From a virus: a stretch of DNA of 59,921 nt. Position numbers and translations under genes: made by a program. The stretch covers positions 1 to 59,921 of IMG/VR virus record IMGVR_UViG_3300037560_000117; one strand, given 5' to 3'. Positions 47,571 through 54,256 of the stretch are shown in pieces. Position 1 is the stretch's first letter, and the number at the start of each line of letters is the position of its first letter. The notes under the pieces were generated by a model. It was given only the letters and a program-made list of their open reading frames with translations, had not been told where the DNA came from and did not search any database.

Positions 47571-48740
47571 CTACACCACTTCTATTATTTCTAATTCACT
47601 GTGGAAGTGCGCGCTGTCTCCGTTAGTTAACTTAGCTTCGATGTCCATCCAGTACGGGGTGTCATGTGTGATGCCGTCATTGAAAGAACACCTGTATAGG
47701 GTGTCGGCGTTGTTGGGGCAATCTTCGGGCAATATTATTTCGGCAATAGTCGCCGTACGACCTACATTGCGGGGATCGCCGGTATCGGCAACAGCGATAA
47801 TGCGAACCAGAGTTCCGGGAGGGTAGGCTCGATTATTCATCTGAGTCCGACACACAGGACATTGACTAACACCGCGATTTGTTGCTTTAATTACGTGAAA
47901 TTCGTCGATAGTTAGTTTAGGGAAACACCGAGTGCCGCTAGCACGTATCCAAAAATGAAGACAAAAGCCACACACCGCGTAATTCTCAGGCTCATTATCA
48001 TAAAGAGCAAGACGGGCATCGCGTGGTTCACCGAAGGCCATCGGCGGTGGTATTGGGGCATCTGGATCGATGTGGTTTCCGTGGGCAGATGGTCCGCCAC
48101 AGCCATCAAAACAAATACTACAATCCTGCGCAGGACCAATGTTCGATAAACACGAGTCGTCGGACTCCCCCGTGTTACGGTCCTCCTCCTTAAGCGGTAT
48201 GTCCCGCATTACATTTCCGAGTTCGATCATTCCACGTTTAACAGCGTCTGGTCCTGTGCCGTGGTCGTCATTCTCCGCGTCCCAGTCACACTCAGTACAG
48301 CCAAGTGCACCTTCATCGATGCTGTAGGCAGGTCGCGTAGCAAGACTATCCTGTCCACAGTCGGGGCATAGTCCTTTGGTCAGCCGTTGTTCTCGGATGT
48401 AATATCGTAAGTTGTCCATTTTCTCGGCCGCTGTGTCATCGATTTCCTCAAATGGAATGTTCTTACTGGCATAACGACCACTACATGTCTCCGGCTTTTC
48501 GGGGTCGCGGTCCACGACAATCTTAGCAGTGGGGATGCTGATCTCCACGAGTTCGGCGTCTTGTTCTGCTTGTTTTATGGTTTCCCAATCTTTCAATTTG
48601 AGGTTATGATACACGCCGTATGTGCCATCTCCGTATTTTACGTGGGCCAGATAAGTCTTGTCGTCGTTCTGTGCCCAGTAGTGGATTTGCTCAACATCGG
48701 TCAAGCGATCCATTCTGTTCTGTTGGCTTTGGTTGTTCAT
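47571..48740 (-). CDS. Large zinc-binding protein, unknown
   Basis: 389 aa from ATG at 48740 (AAAGGAACGGAAA). Three metal modules: GLCPDCGQDSLATRPAYSID...CTECDWD near residues 123-150, CSICFDGCGGPSAHGNH, and a RING/treble-clef-like CGFCLHFW...CFPKL...CPVCRTQM. The C-terminal ~90 residues look like a KOW/SH3-type barrel (PPGTLVRIIAVADTGDPRNV, ATIAEIILPE). Possibly interacts with nucleic acid or host proteins. Confidence 0.72.
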   Translation of the reverse strand: MNNQSQQNRMDRLTDVEQIHYWAQNDDKTYLAHVKYGDGTYGVYHNLKLKDWETIKQAEQDAELVEISIPTAKIVVDRDPEKPETCSGRYASKNIPFEEIDDTAAEKMDNLRYYIREQRLTKGLCPDCGQDSLATRPAYSIDEGALGCTECDWDAENDDHGTGPDAVKRGMIELGNVMRDIPLKEEDRNTGESDDSCLSNIGPAQDCSICFDGCGGPSAHGNHIDPDAPIPPPMAFGEPRDARLALYDNEPENYAVCGFCLHFWIRASGTRCFPKLTIDEFHVIKATNRGVSQCPVCRTQMNNRAYPPGTLVRIIAVADTGDPRNVGRTATIAEIILPEDCPNNADTLYRCSFNDGITHDTPYWMDIEAKLTNGDSAHFHSELEIIEVV

Positions 48741-48757
48741 TTTCCGTTCCTTTCTGT

Positions 48758-49177
48758 TCACACACCAGCGGTCGGGCTAGTGTTGTTCTTTTGTTCCTCT
48801 AACCACTCATTAAGGAAGTCTTCGCCGTTCTCCGAGTACCACTCGTTAACAGCATCGCAGATATAATAGTATATAGCCGTCATTCCGTTGTTTTCGAGCG
48901 GGTTGTTACCGGCTCCCGCGTTTTCGTAGGCTTCTTCGAGTTCGGACTTATGTAAGAACCACTGGGCTTCGATTTCGTAAGTCTGTACAGGGACATTGCT
49001 GTCGATGATTTGATTGACTTGGCCGTCGTGGTCAAGTTCTCCTATCTCCGGTACGCTGTCTCCTTCTTCAAGTCGATCATCCTTGAATGCGACGATCAAG
49101 ATTGCTTTTACCTCTTCTATTGCCGTATCGCAATAGTCTTGGAGGTTGTCTTCGATTTCGATTGTTCGCTTGCTCAT
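48758..49177 (-). CDS. Acidic unknown protein
   Basis: 139 aa, strongly acidic (EIEDNLQDYCDTAIEEVKAI, GEDFLNEWLEEQKN). Mixed alpha/beta. Leader GGAACAGAAAAATG is shared with neighbouring genes. DNA-mimic or inhibitor function is possible from charge only. Confidence 0.68.
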   Translation of the reverse strand: MSKRTIEIEDNLQDYCDTAIEEVKAILIVAFKDDRLEEGDSVPEIGELDHDGQVNQIIDSNVPVQTYEIEAQWFLHKSELEEAYENAGAGNNPLENNGMTAIYYYICDAVNEWYSENGEDFLNEWLEEQKNNTSPTAGV

Positions 49178-49210
49178 TTTTCTGTTCCTTTTTGTTTGGT
49201 CGTTCTTATC

Positions 49211-49780
49211 CTATATTGTGGCTTCGGTATTTTCGGATTCTCCGCACTGGTCACAACCGTCTCCGCAAGTGCCCTGTCCACAGTTGGCGCAATATCTGTC
49301 GAGGTCTTCTTCTTCCTTAATAGGGGTAAGTTGAACCGCCGTAAGGAAGTCAGTTTGAGTGTATCGGCCACACAGCTTGGCACCGGCCAAAGCGCACGCT
49401 TCTTCGTAAGAGTTCAGGACTTCCGGTGTCAGGACTCTTGGGATGACCGAATCTAGTCGGGCCTCTCGTAAAATTAGACGAGTGACAGGAACAGCAGCGA
49501 ATAGGCGATCAGGGTCGTGCCTGAGTATGTGCCCGAATCTACATTTGATTACATCGGCCAATCTGCCGACTTGGGCCTCGGTCAATGCGCCCTCCTTTTT
49601 TGCCTCTGCTTCTGTACAGTCGGCGTGATGATCGCCGGATTCATTGCGTGTGACTTTCGAAAAAGAGCCGTCCCTGTTCTGAAAATACGTAGTGTAATAT
49701 TCGCGGGCACGGTCGGTCCATACGGTACGGAGGATTGTGGCTCCGCCATCCGTCTTGTTCTGTTCGTTTGATCTGGTCAT
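49211..49780 (-). CDS. Unknown protein with C-terminal Cys cluster
   Basis: 189 aa. N-terminal region is polar; GALTEAQVGRLADVIKCRFG and LTPEVLNSYEEACALAGAKL are helical; the end CANCGQGTCGDGCDQCGES is a dense Cys cluster likely binding Zn. Leader AAAGGAACAGAACAATG. Unknown role. Confidence 0.68.
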   Translation of the reverse strand: MTRSNEQNKTDGGATILRTVWTDRAREYYTTYFQNRDGSFSKVTRNESGDHHADCTEAEAKKEGALTEAQVGRLADVIKCRFGHILRHDPDRLFAAVPVTRLILREARLDSVIPRVLTPEVLNSYEEACALAGAKLCGRYTQTDFLTAVQLTPIKEEEDLDRYCANCGQGTCGDGCDQCGESENTEATI

Positions 49781-49809
49781 TGTTCTGTTCCTTTCGGTCG
49801 TTTCTTCTA

Positions 49810-50016
49810 TTAACTGCGGATAATCAAATACGCGGGGTTCGAGCCGTTACGATATCGCATGCCAAATCCGGCTTGACATACGGCCCTGTTAAGTCCGCCT
49901 GAACCGATGCTATTATAATCGAGAGTCGATATGTCGATTTCCGTTTGGCCGGTCATCCGATCACGGATCACCTGAGCGAGTAGGGCGATTTTGGTTTTTT
50001 GTGTTGGCTTTCTCAT
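49810..50016 (-). CDS. Small unknown protein
   Basis: 68 aa; ATG at 50016 with AAAAGGAACAGAAAA. Basic start (MRKPTQKTKIALLAQVIRDR), then a small alpha/beta body. Preceded by a hairpin at about 50035-50063 (GGGCATCGG/CCGGTGCCC). Unknown role. Confidence 0.66.
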   Translation of the reverse strand: MRKPTQKTKIALLAQVIRDRMTGQTEIDISTLDYNSIGSGGLNRAVCQAGFGMRYRNGSNPAYLIIRS

Positions 50017-50073
50017 TTTTCTGTTCCTTTTCCAAAGGGCACCGGGATTAGCCGATGCCCCCTTATATAATTG

Positions 50074-50214
50074 TTAACTTCGCGGACAGGTGCCATACTC
50101 GAAATAGTCGAACATTTCATCTGCGGTGATGGTGTCCGCGTTAACTGCGTCCGTGGCCTGTTCGCTGTTCAGCGTTCCGGCCTTCATCATTCTGATTGTC
50201 TTCGTTCTGGTCAT
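50074..50214 (-). CDS. 46-aa protein, first gene after sigma-54 promoter P1
   Basis: ATG at 50214 with GGAAGGAACAGGAA. Reads MTRTKTIRMMKAGTLNSEQA then an acidic, aromatic end (ADEMFDYFEYGTCPRS). It is 46 nt downstream of a sigma-54-type promoter at 50260-50275, so probably the leader gene of the 50.2-46.3 kb operon. Confidence 0.7.
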   Translation of the reverse strand: MTRTKTIRMMKAGTLNSEQATDAVNADTITADEMFDYFEYGTCPRS

Positions 50215-50259
50215 TTCCTGTTCCTTCCAGTTAGTGGGTTTTGTTTCACCCTAATAAAA

Positions 50260-50275
50260 AGCAAACATCGTGCCA
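50260..50275 (-). promoter_or_regulatory. Sigma-54-type promoter P1
   Basis: Minus strand TGGCACG-ATGT-TTGCT fits the RpoN consensus TGGCACG-N4-TTGCW exactly. Transcription should start near 50248 and run into the 50074-50214 gene and the small-gene operon. A palindrome TTGCATATATATGCAA lies ~140-165 bp upstream (50412-50427), where activators of sigma-54 usually bind. Confidence 0.82.
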
Positions 50276-50411
50276 GAACGACCAAAACAAAGAGGAGGCA
50301 CTGCCCTTGAATTCTCCTTGCGCCTGCTCCCAAATAGCCCTGCCTCCAAGGAAGGCCAAGGGCGACCCCTCTACGGACGCCGGAGAGGTAAGAGGCGGGG
50401 GTGTTGTTGTT

Positions 50412-50427
50412 TTGCATATATATGCAA
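50412..50427. promoter_or_regulatory. 16-bp palindrome, possible activator site
   Basis: TTGCATATATATGCAA is a perfect 16-bp palindrome in a gene-free region, 137-167 bp upstream of P1. A half site TTTTGCATA occurs again at about 50453-50461, and TTGCATACT twice upstream of P3. The spacing fits an enhancer for a sigma-54 activator; the binding protein is unknown. Confidence 0.5.
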
Positions 50428-50485
50428 CGGAGGGGTATAGGGAGTTGCCCTTTTGCATACGTCGGGCACCTATACGTATAAGCCG

Positions 50486-50579
50486 AAAACCCGCGCGGAG
50501 CGCGGGCTTCTGGCTGTATGTAAGGAACGACCAACCATAGGGGGAACAACCCTATATTTTTGCTCTGGGGCATCATACC
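50486..50579 (-). ncRNA. Candidate sigma-54-driven small RNA (~94 nt)
   Basis: Promoter P2 predicts a start near 50579; an intrinsic terminator follows at 50486-50506 (stem CCCGCGC/GCGCGGG, loop TCC in RNA sense, then TTTT). Between them are two more hairpins: GGGGTATGATGCCCC and ATAGGG-TTGTTCC-CCCTAT. No RBS plus start of useful length is present. It has the layout of a regulatory RNA with three stem-loops. Confidence 0.6.
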
Positions 50580-50588
50580 CCTAAGTAA

Positions 50589-50604
50589 AGCAATTAACGT
50601 GCCA
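50589..50604 (-). promoter_or_regulatory. Sigma-54-type promoter P2
   Basis: Minus strand TGGCACG-TTAA-TTGCT, an exact match to TGGCACG-N4-TTGCW. It lies directly downstream of the terminator that closes the metallophosphoesterase transcript and upstream of the putative small RNA. Confidence 0.82.
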
Positions 50605-50613
50605 AATTTTAAA

Positions 50614-50644
50614 CGGGGCGGCATTTTCATAAACCACCGCCCCG
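50614..50644 (-). terminator. Rho-independent terminator of metallophosphoesterase unit
   Basis: Perfect 8-bp GC-rich stem CGGGGCGG/CCGCCCCG with a 15-nt loop, followed by TTTAAAATTT on the minus strand. Located 32 nt after the 50676 stop. Confidence 0.78.
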
Positions 50645-50675
50645 CCCAGAATAGAACAGAAGAAAGAATCATAGA

Positions 50676-51557
50676 CTAGCCTCTCGGCTTTTGAAAGTTG
50701 CTCTTGGTCCGTGTGATCGGCACCAATGGTCGGGGTTTTCGTCCGTCGATTACAATGTCCGTGCCGATTAAGGTACACTGCCCGTTGATAATTGGGACAG
50801 CGTGTACCGAGAAAAGACCGCCTGCGTAGAAATCAACAACACCGAACATGTGTGCCCAGTTGACGGGTCGCTTGTTGAGCCATGTATTCGCTTCGGGGGT
50901 CATGTCCTTTAAGCAACCAAGGGAGTAAGCACCCTTCGGACCGTCAGCGTGTGTGACGTGCATCGCTTGATAGTCGTGCCAGTGGCCATAGACGATGTTC
51001 ACACCCATGCGGAGCAGGTGGTTTCGAGCGTGATGGATGCCACCGTACAAGTGACCATGGTAGAAATTCAACTTTCCGATTTTAAGTAACTTGCCACAGG
51101 GGAGGACCTGCCACCCGCGTTTCCTCCAATCGAATATCTGTTTGAATTGATACCCAGTCGCTTCGTCAAATGGCGTGTCAGCGTAGTCTGGGTTAGTTTC
51201 CACGAATCGATCTAACCATATATCGTGATTGCCAGTTAACATATGCTTTATCTTCACACCCGCTTTTTCACAGGCACGGTCAAGTGGATCGAGTATGTAC
51301 TTTCTAACCATACGGGCATCGTGCCGGATACCGACAGCGACTTCGCAAGGGTCGGGAGTTCGTGTTCGTTTATGTCTATGGTGGTTAACGCTGATCCACT
51401 CACCGAGGTCGCCCAGATGAATAATGCCCGTGGGTTTTATTAATTCAATTGCCTGTAGTACACACTCAAGCGCAGGCCGATCAACAAGGTCACCATGTGT
51501 GTCCGGTAATACAATATACCGTTGTGTTATCTTCTTTTTCTTCTTAGTCACTCTCAT
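50676..51557 (-). CDS. Metallophosphoesterase
   Basis: 293 aa from ATG at 51557. Calcineurin-type motifs in order: YIVLPDTHGD (DxH), IIHLGDLGEW (GDxxE-like), LTGNHDIW (GNHD), NFYHGHLYGG and VYGHWHDY (GHxH). Would hydrolyse phosphodiesters or nucleotides with two metal ions. It begins with a Lys-rich run (TKKKKKITQ). It overlaps the upstream gene by 14 nt and is closed by a terminator. Confidence 0.9.
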   Translation of the reverse strand: MRVTKKKKKITQRYIVLPDTHGDLVDRPALECVLQAIELIKPTGIIHLGDLGEWISVNHHRHKRTRTPDPCEVAVGIRHDARMVRKYILDPLDRACEKAGVKIKHMLTGNHDIWLDRFVETNPDYADTPFDEATGYQFKQIFDWRKRGWQVLPCGKLLKIGKLNFYHGHLYGGIHHARNHLLRMGVNIVYGHWHDYQAMHVTHADGPKGAYSLGCLKDMTPEANTWLNKRPVNWAHMFGVVDFYAGGLFSVHAVPIINGQCTLIGTDIVIDGRKPRPLVPITRTKSNFQKPRG

Positions 51558-52245
51558 TCGTGGGCTTACCCTTCTTTCGTTCTGTACCGGCAATCACAAC
51601 CGTGAAAGGTCCTTCTATTCCAAGGGAAGCGAAGGTCCGAGCCACGGATAGATTGATGACTTGTTCTATTTGTTGTGTTGTTTTTGCTGTGAATATTCGC
51701 ATCTGGCCGGTTAACTCTACACCTTGCGTGTGAATCTTATAATCAACGGCTGTGTGCTCTCTTGGTAGGGCAGGGGTGAAACTTGGCTGGGTCGAGTCGG
51801 TGGAGGAGGGGGGATGCTCTTCACCATCGACGGGTGAAGGCACGGAAGCAACCTCCGCATTGGTGACGTCGGCTTCTCCGGTGGTAAGGTCTGTGAGGTA
51901 AGCACCAGATACTAAATCCATCGATGCGATGATGATGGCTCCGACATACGTGTTGAGGTCGGCGAGGAAGTGCTTCGATACCGGTATTTTCTTCTTTTTC
52001 CCTGTATTGATGGTCTGCTTGATTCTGCTATCGCAAATCAATCTATCTGTTATTGGGGTTGATGGTATATCAACCGCGAGTGTGGTCACACTTACCTTAT
52101 TGGCAGGGTGCTTACCGGTTAGAATGGTGACGCGCTCGATTTCTTCTTCCAGTTGTTTTAAGAATTCCTTGGTGATTAGCGTCTTTTCTGTGCGCTGTGC
52201 CTTTGCGAATCGCTTCACTTTTGAATCTACTGTGTGTCCGATCAT
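51544..52245 (-). CDS. Unknown protein, first gene after sigma-54 promoter P3
   Basis: 233 aa from ATG at 52245 (GAAGGAGACACACC). Helical N-terminal half (TLITKEFLKQLEEEIERVTI, VSKHFLADLNTYVGAIIIAS), a Pro/Ser-rich linker (EEHPPSSTDSTQPSFTPALP), then a C-terminal alpha/beta domain (IEQVINLSVARTFASLG, GPFTVVIAGTERKKG). The two helical segments with basic loops could be nucleic-acid binding. No family recognised. Lies ~70 nt downstream of promoter P3. Confidence 0.68.
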   Translation of the reverse strand: MIGHTVDSKVKRFAKAQRTEKTLITKEFLKQLEEEIERVTILTGKHPANKVSVTTLAVDIPSTPITDRLICDSRIKQTINTGKKKKIPVSKHFLADLNTYVGAIIIASMDLVSGAYLTDLTTGEADVTNAEVASVPSPVDGEEHPPSSTDSTQPSFTPALPREHTAVDYKIHTQGVELTGQMRIFTAKTTQQIEQVINLSVARTFASLGIEGPFTVVIAGTERKKGKPTNESD

Positions 52246-52322
52246 GTGTGGGTGTGTCTCCTTCTATTCTGTTGTTTATCTGGCTTGTCGGGCACCGGTC
52301 GGCCGATACCCACCCCGTATAA

Positions 52323-52338
52323 AGCAAACTTCGTGCCA
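52323..52338 (-). promoter_or_regulatory. Sigma-54-type promoter P3
   Basis: Minus strand TGGCACG-AAGT-TTGCT, an exact RpoN consensus match. Predicted start near 52312, reading into 51544-52245 and the metallophosphoesterase. Repeats 100-270 bp upstream are in enhancer position. Confidence 0.83.
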
Positions 52339-52435
52339 AATTCTCAGAGCGGTCCCGCGCGGGCACCCGTCCACAGGAGATTTTAAGCGGGGCACGGGCT
52401 TCGAGGCGTCCGGAGTATCTTAAGATATACAGACT

Positions 52436-52529
52436 CCTGACGGTCCTAACGGTCCTGACGGCAACGCGTTGCGTAATCTTGTATGTCGGATTGCATACTC
52501 AGTCGGCACGTTAGGACCGTCAGGACCGT
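52436..52529. repeat. ACGGTCCT inverted-repeat module
   Basis: The left arm (52436-52461) reads CCTGACGGTCCTAACGG then TCCTGACGG; the right arm (52509-52529) is the reverse complement of such units (CGTTAGGACCGTCAGGACC plus GT). The right arm is identical over 21 bp to 24427-24447. Candidate protein-binding array. Confidence 0.8.
52466..52503. repeat. 38-bp direct repeat, copy 1
   Basis: GCGTTGCGTAATCTTGTATG followed by TCGGATTGCATACTCAGT; matches 52567-52604 with three differences. Contains TTGCATA, also present near promoter P1. Confidence 0.85.
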
Positions 52530-52566
52530 GCGGAGTCTGTACGGGGTCCCGACAGTTTATCGCACT

Positions 52567-52604
52567 GCGTTGCGTAATTTTGTATGTCAGATTGCATACT
52601 GAGT
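52567..52604. repeat. 38-bp direct repeat, copy 2
   Basis: GCGTTGCGTAATTTTGTATG followed by TCAGATTGCATACTGAGT, 101 bp from copy 1. The spacing is close to ten helical turns, which would put both copies on the same face of the DNA. Confidence 0.85.
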
Positions 52605-52628
52605 TGCAATGCGATGCATCCGGCTCCT

Positions 52629-53303
52629 CTACGGTAACAGTCTCGGACTGCCATCATTGACAATCCATGATCTTTGTGCTCTGCCTGTGTGTTCGATTAG
52701 CGAATCTGGGTGAATGCTCGCGTTAACGTACCCACGGCCCCGTGCATTCCGGTAATACGAGGTGTCCACAGTTCGGATTAGTCGCCTAGTGTCGAAGGTA
52801 CCATTCGCACGATACATTTCAGCCGACATTAAGATACAACAACCCATCGGGTATTTGGTCACACTGATCTGTGTTGTTGATCCTTCTTTAACGTTGAGTT
52901 TGGTGGAAGGCCAACGGGCACCGGACAGCCCGCACAGTAGTAAGTCCTTATGTTCTTCGTATGCACGGGTTAATTTCTCATGCCACCCGTGCTTGAAGTC
53001 GAGATCACTATCACAGAATAGATAGTGTGTGGGTTCCTCTATCTTCCCTACAATACACCGCTCCTTTGCGACCGATGCACCGAGATTCCAGCCGTACGGC
53101 TTACCTCTGTTGACACGTAGGAATACGAGGTTGTCAATTCGATCTCTAAATTCAGCCAATAGCTCGATCATCTCTGGCTGTGATCCGTTGTCGATTACGG
53201 TGACCGACACCTTATCAGGACTGATGCCACTGTTGAACAACGTCTCCAGTGTGCGTCGTGTCAGAGCTACACGCCCAAAGGTGACGATGATGACCGCCGT
53301 CAC
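52629..53303 (-). CDS. Family 2 glycosyltransferase
   Basis: 224 aa. GT-A pattern: MTAVIIVTFGRVALTRRTLE, VSVTVIDNGSQPEMIELL, NRGKPYGWNLGASVAKE and the DxD-like HYLFCDSDLDFKHGWHEKL. Likely transfers a sugar from a nucleotide donor. It sits between the lysis genes and the control region; acceptor unknown. Confidence 0.86.
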   Translation of the reverse strand: MTAVIIVTFGRVALTRRTLETLFNSGISPDKVSVTVIDNGSQPEMIELLAEFRDRIDNLVFLRVNRGKPYGWNLGASVAKERCIVGKIEEPTHYLFCDSDLDFKHGWHEKLTRAYEEHKDLLLCGLSGARWPSTKLNVKEGSTTQISVTKYPMGCCILMSAEMYRANGTFDTRRLIRTVDTSYYRNARGRGYVNASIHPDSLIEHTGRAQRSWIVNDGSPRLLP

Positions 53304-53737
53304 TCTGCAACTCGCTCGAAGTGTGGTCCATCAAAGAAGCCCTTAAAGCTACCGCCCCAACGAAGCTTGACGCCCTTGGAGTAAGCAACAGTGAGGATCA
53401 CACCCGCTAGCATGTAGAATGCGCCCATGCGCTTTACATATTCCATGGTGGTTTGTTTGCGGATATCAGGCCACTTAATCGGGAAGGGCGCAATATCAAC
53501 CGCATCGGACTTTTCTGTGTTGTATGTACCGTCATCATTACGGGACCGATTGTGCCGACTCTTGGGATACGTGGCCTTACTGCGGCCATTAGCTACTGCC
53601 GCGTTCTGTGCTTCTTCGCCTCGTAAGCCGTCAAGGACCGAGAAGTCTACGATCTCGATGGCGGTATACAGTACATCCTGTATGTCCTTGTGCAGTGTGG
53701 CGATTGTCTTTTTGCTTCTTGTGCTGAAATGTGGCAT
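53300..53737 (-). CDS. Endolysin, M15-type peptidase
   Basis: 145 aa. VLDGLRGEEAQNAAVANGRS, then SRHNRSRNDDG, KSDAVDIAPFP and a terminal WGGSFKGFFDGPHFE: the zinc ligands H-x(n)-D and the final H of M15 peptidases (L-alanyl-D-glutamate or D,D-carboxypeptidase endolysins such as T5 Lys). Compact single-domain form without signal peptide, as usual when a holin is present two genes away. Confidence 0.87.
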   Translation of the reverse strand: MPHFSTRSKKTIATLHKDIQDVLYTAIEIVDFSVLDGLRGEEAQNAAVANGRSKATYPKSRHNRSRNDDGTYNTEKSDAVDIAPFPIKWPDIRKQTTMEYVKRMGAFYMLAGVILTVAYSKGVKLRWGGSFKGFFDGPHFERVAE

Positions 53738-53738
53738 G

Positions 53739-53972
53739 TCATGCTCCTCTTCGTTTAGTGGGTCTTGATTGACGAATCATCAGTCTTGCTTTGCGAGCTG
53801 CTTTTCTTTTACAATCCTCACACCAAAGTGCTCTGGGTATGCCTGGCACCAGTGTGACATAAATGTCGCCGTTGTGTGCAGTGGTAGTGGTGACTGTACC
53901 GCCCTCACACTCCGCGATTTGAGTTAACAGACTCTCGATTAAGTCTTGTCGATGCGTACTTAATTCAGCCAT
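53739..53972 (-). CDS. Small protein in lysis cassette
   Basis: 77 aa from ATG at 53972, 13 nt inside the preceding gene. Helical start (HRQDLIESLLTQIAECEGG), a beta centre (DIYVTLVPGI), CEDCKRK and a basic end (RKARLMIRQSRPTKRRG). No signal or membrane helix. Unknown. Confidence 0.66.
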   Translation of the reverse strand: MAELSTHRQDLIESLLTQIAECEGGTVTTTTAHNGDIYVTLVPGIPRALWCEDCKRKAARKARLMIRQSRPTKRRGA

Positions 53973-54250
53973 CCCATCGCCCTCGCTCCGGTAGCCAACA
54001 GCCCAAGACCCCCACCTGTGGAGACTACCCACACGAAGATTCTGGTTGTTGTGCGCCGATATTGCGAGTTCTTTGCGACGCGCCTATCGACGCTAATGTG
54101 TACTTCATCGTGCTTGGCTAGGTGTTGCTCGATTTTCAACACCAAGCTACCCATCTTAGTATGGACTTGGTGTTGTTTTAGTTCAATAACGCGCAGTCGC
54201 TCTGCATCACCACGTGTGAACTCGACAGGCTCGTTTTTGCCATTTCCCAT
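53960..54250 (-). CDS. Membrane protein of lysis cassette (second holin/spanin candidate)
   Basis: 96 aa. Helical, charged N-terminus with a coiled-coil (RLRVIELKQHQVHTKMGSLV) and one C-terminal transmembrane segment (IFVWVVSTGGGLGLLATGA). This layout resembles haemolysin-XhlA-like phage lysis accessory proteins. Six nt after the holin gene. Confidence 0.68.
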   Translation of the reverse strand: MGNGKNEPVEFTRGDAERLRVIELKQHQVHTKMGSLVLKIEQHLAKHDEVHISVDRRVAKNSQYRRTTTRIFVWVVSTGGGLGLLATGARAMGWLN

Positions 54251-54256
54251 GGTTGT

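Larger units (their letters stand above)
50215..50675. other. Gene-free control region between 50.2 and 50.7 kb
   Basis: About 460 bp holding, from right to left, a terminator (50614-50644), promoter P2 (50589-50604), a putative small RNA with terminator (50486-50579), the TTGCATATATATGCAA palindrome and promoter P1. A 153-residue open frame spans it (50211-50672), but it crosses two promoters and two terminators and has a biased composition, so it is not accepted as a gene. Confidence 0.7.
52246..52628. other. Gene-free control region with sigma-54 promoter and repeats
   Basis: About 380 bp. Promoter P3 sits at 52323-52338. Upstream of it (higher coordinates) are a palindrome TATCTTAAGATA (52416-52427), an inverted repeat of ACGGTCCT-type units (52436-52461 against 52509-52529) and two copies of a 38-bp direct repeat (52466-52503, 52567-52604). 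A related palindrome-plus-ACGGTCCT module occurs at 24151-24206 and 24427-24447. Confidence 0.75.

Noticed and set aside
50211-50672. 153-residue open frame on the minus strand
   Set aside because: Spans two sigma-54 promoters, two terminators and a palindrome; composition is unlike neighbouring proteins.
52469-52660. Collagen-like GPSGP coding in the ACGGTCCT repeats
   Set aside because: Only a few codons long, not in a coupled gene, and the units occur in both orientations, which fits binding sites better.
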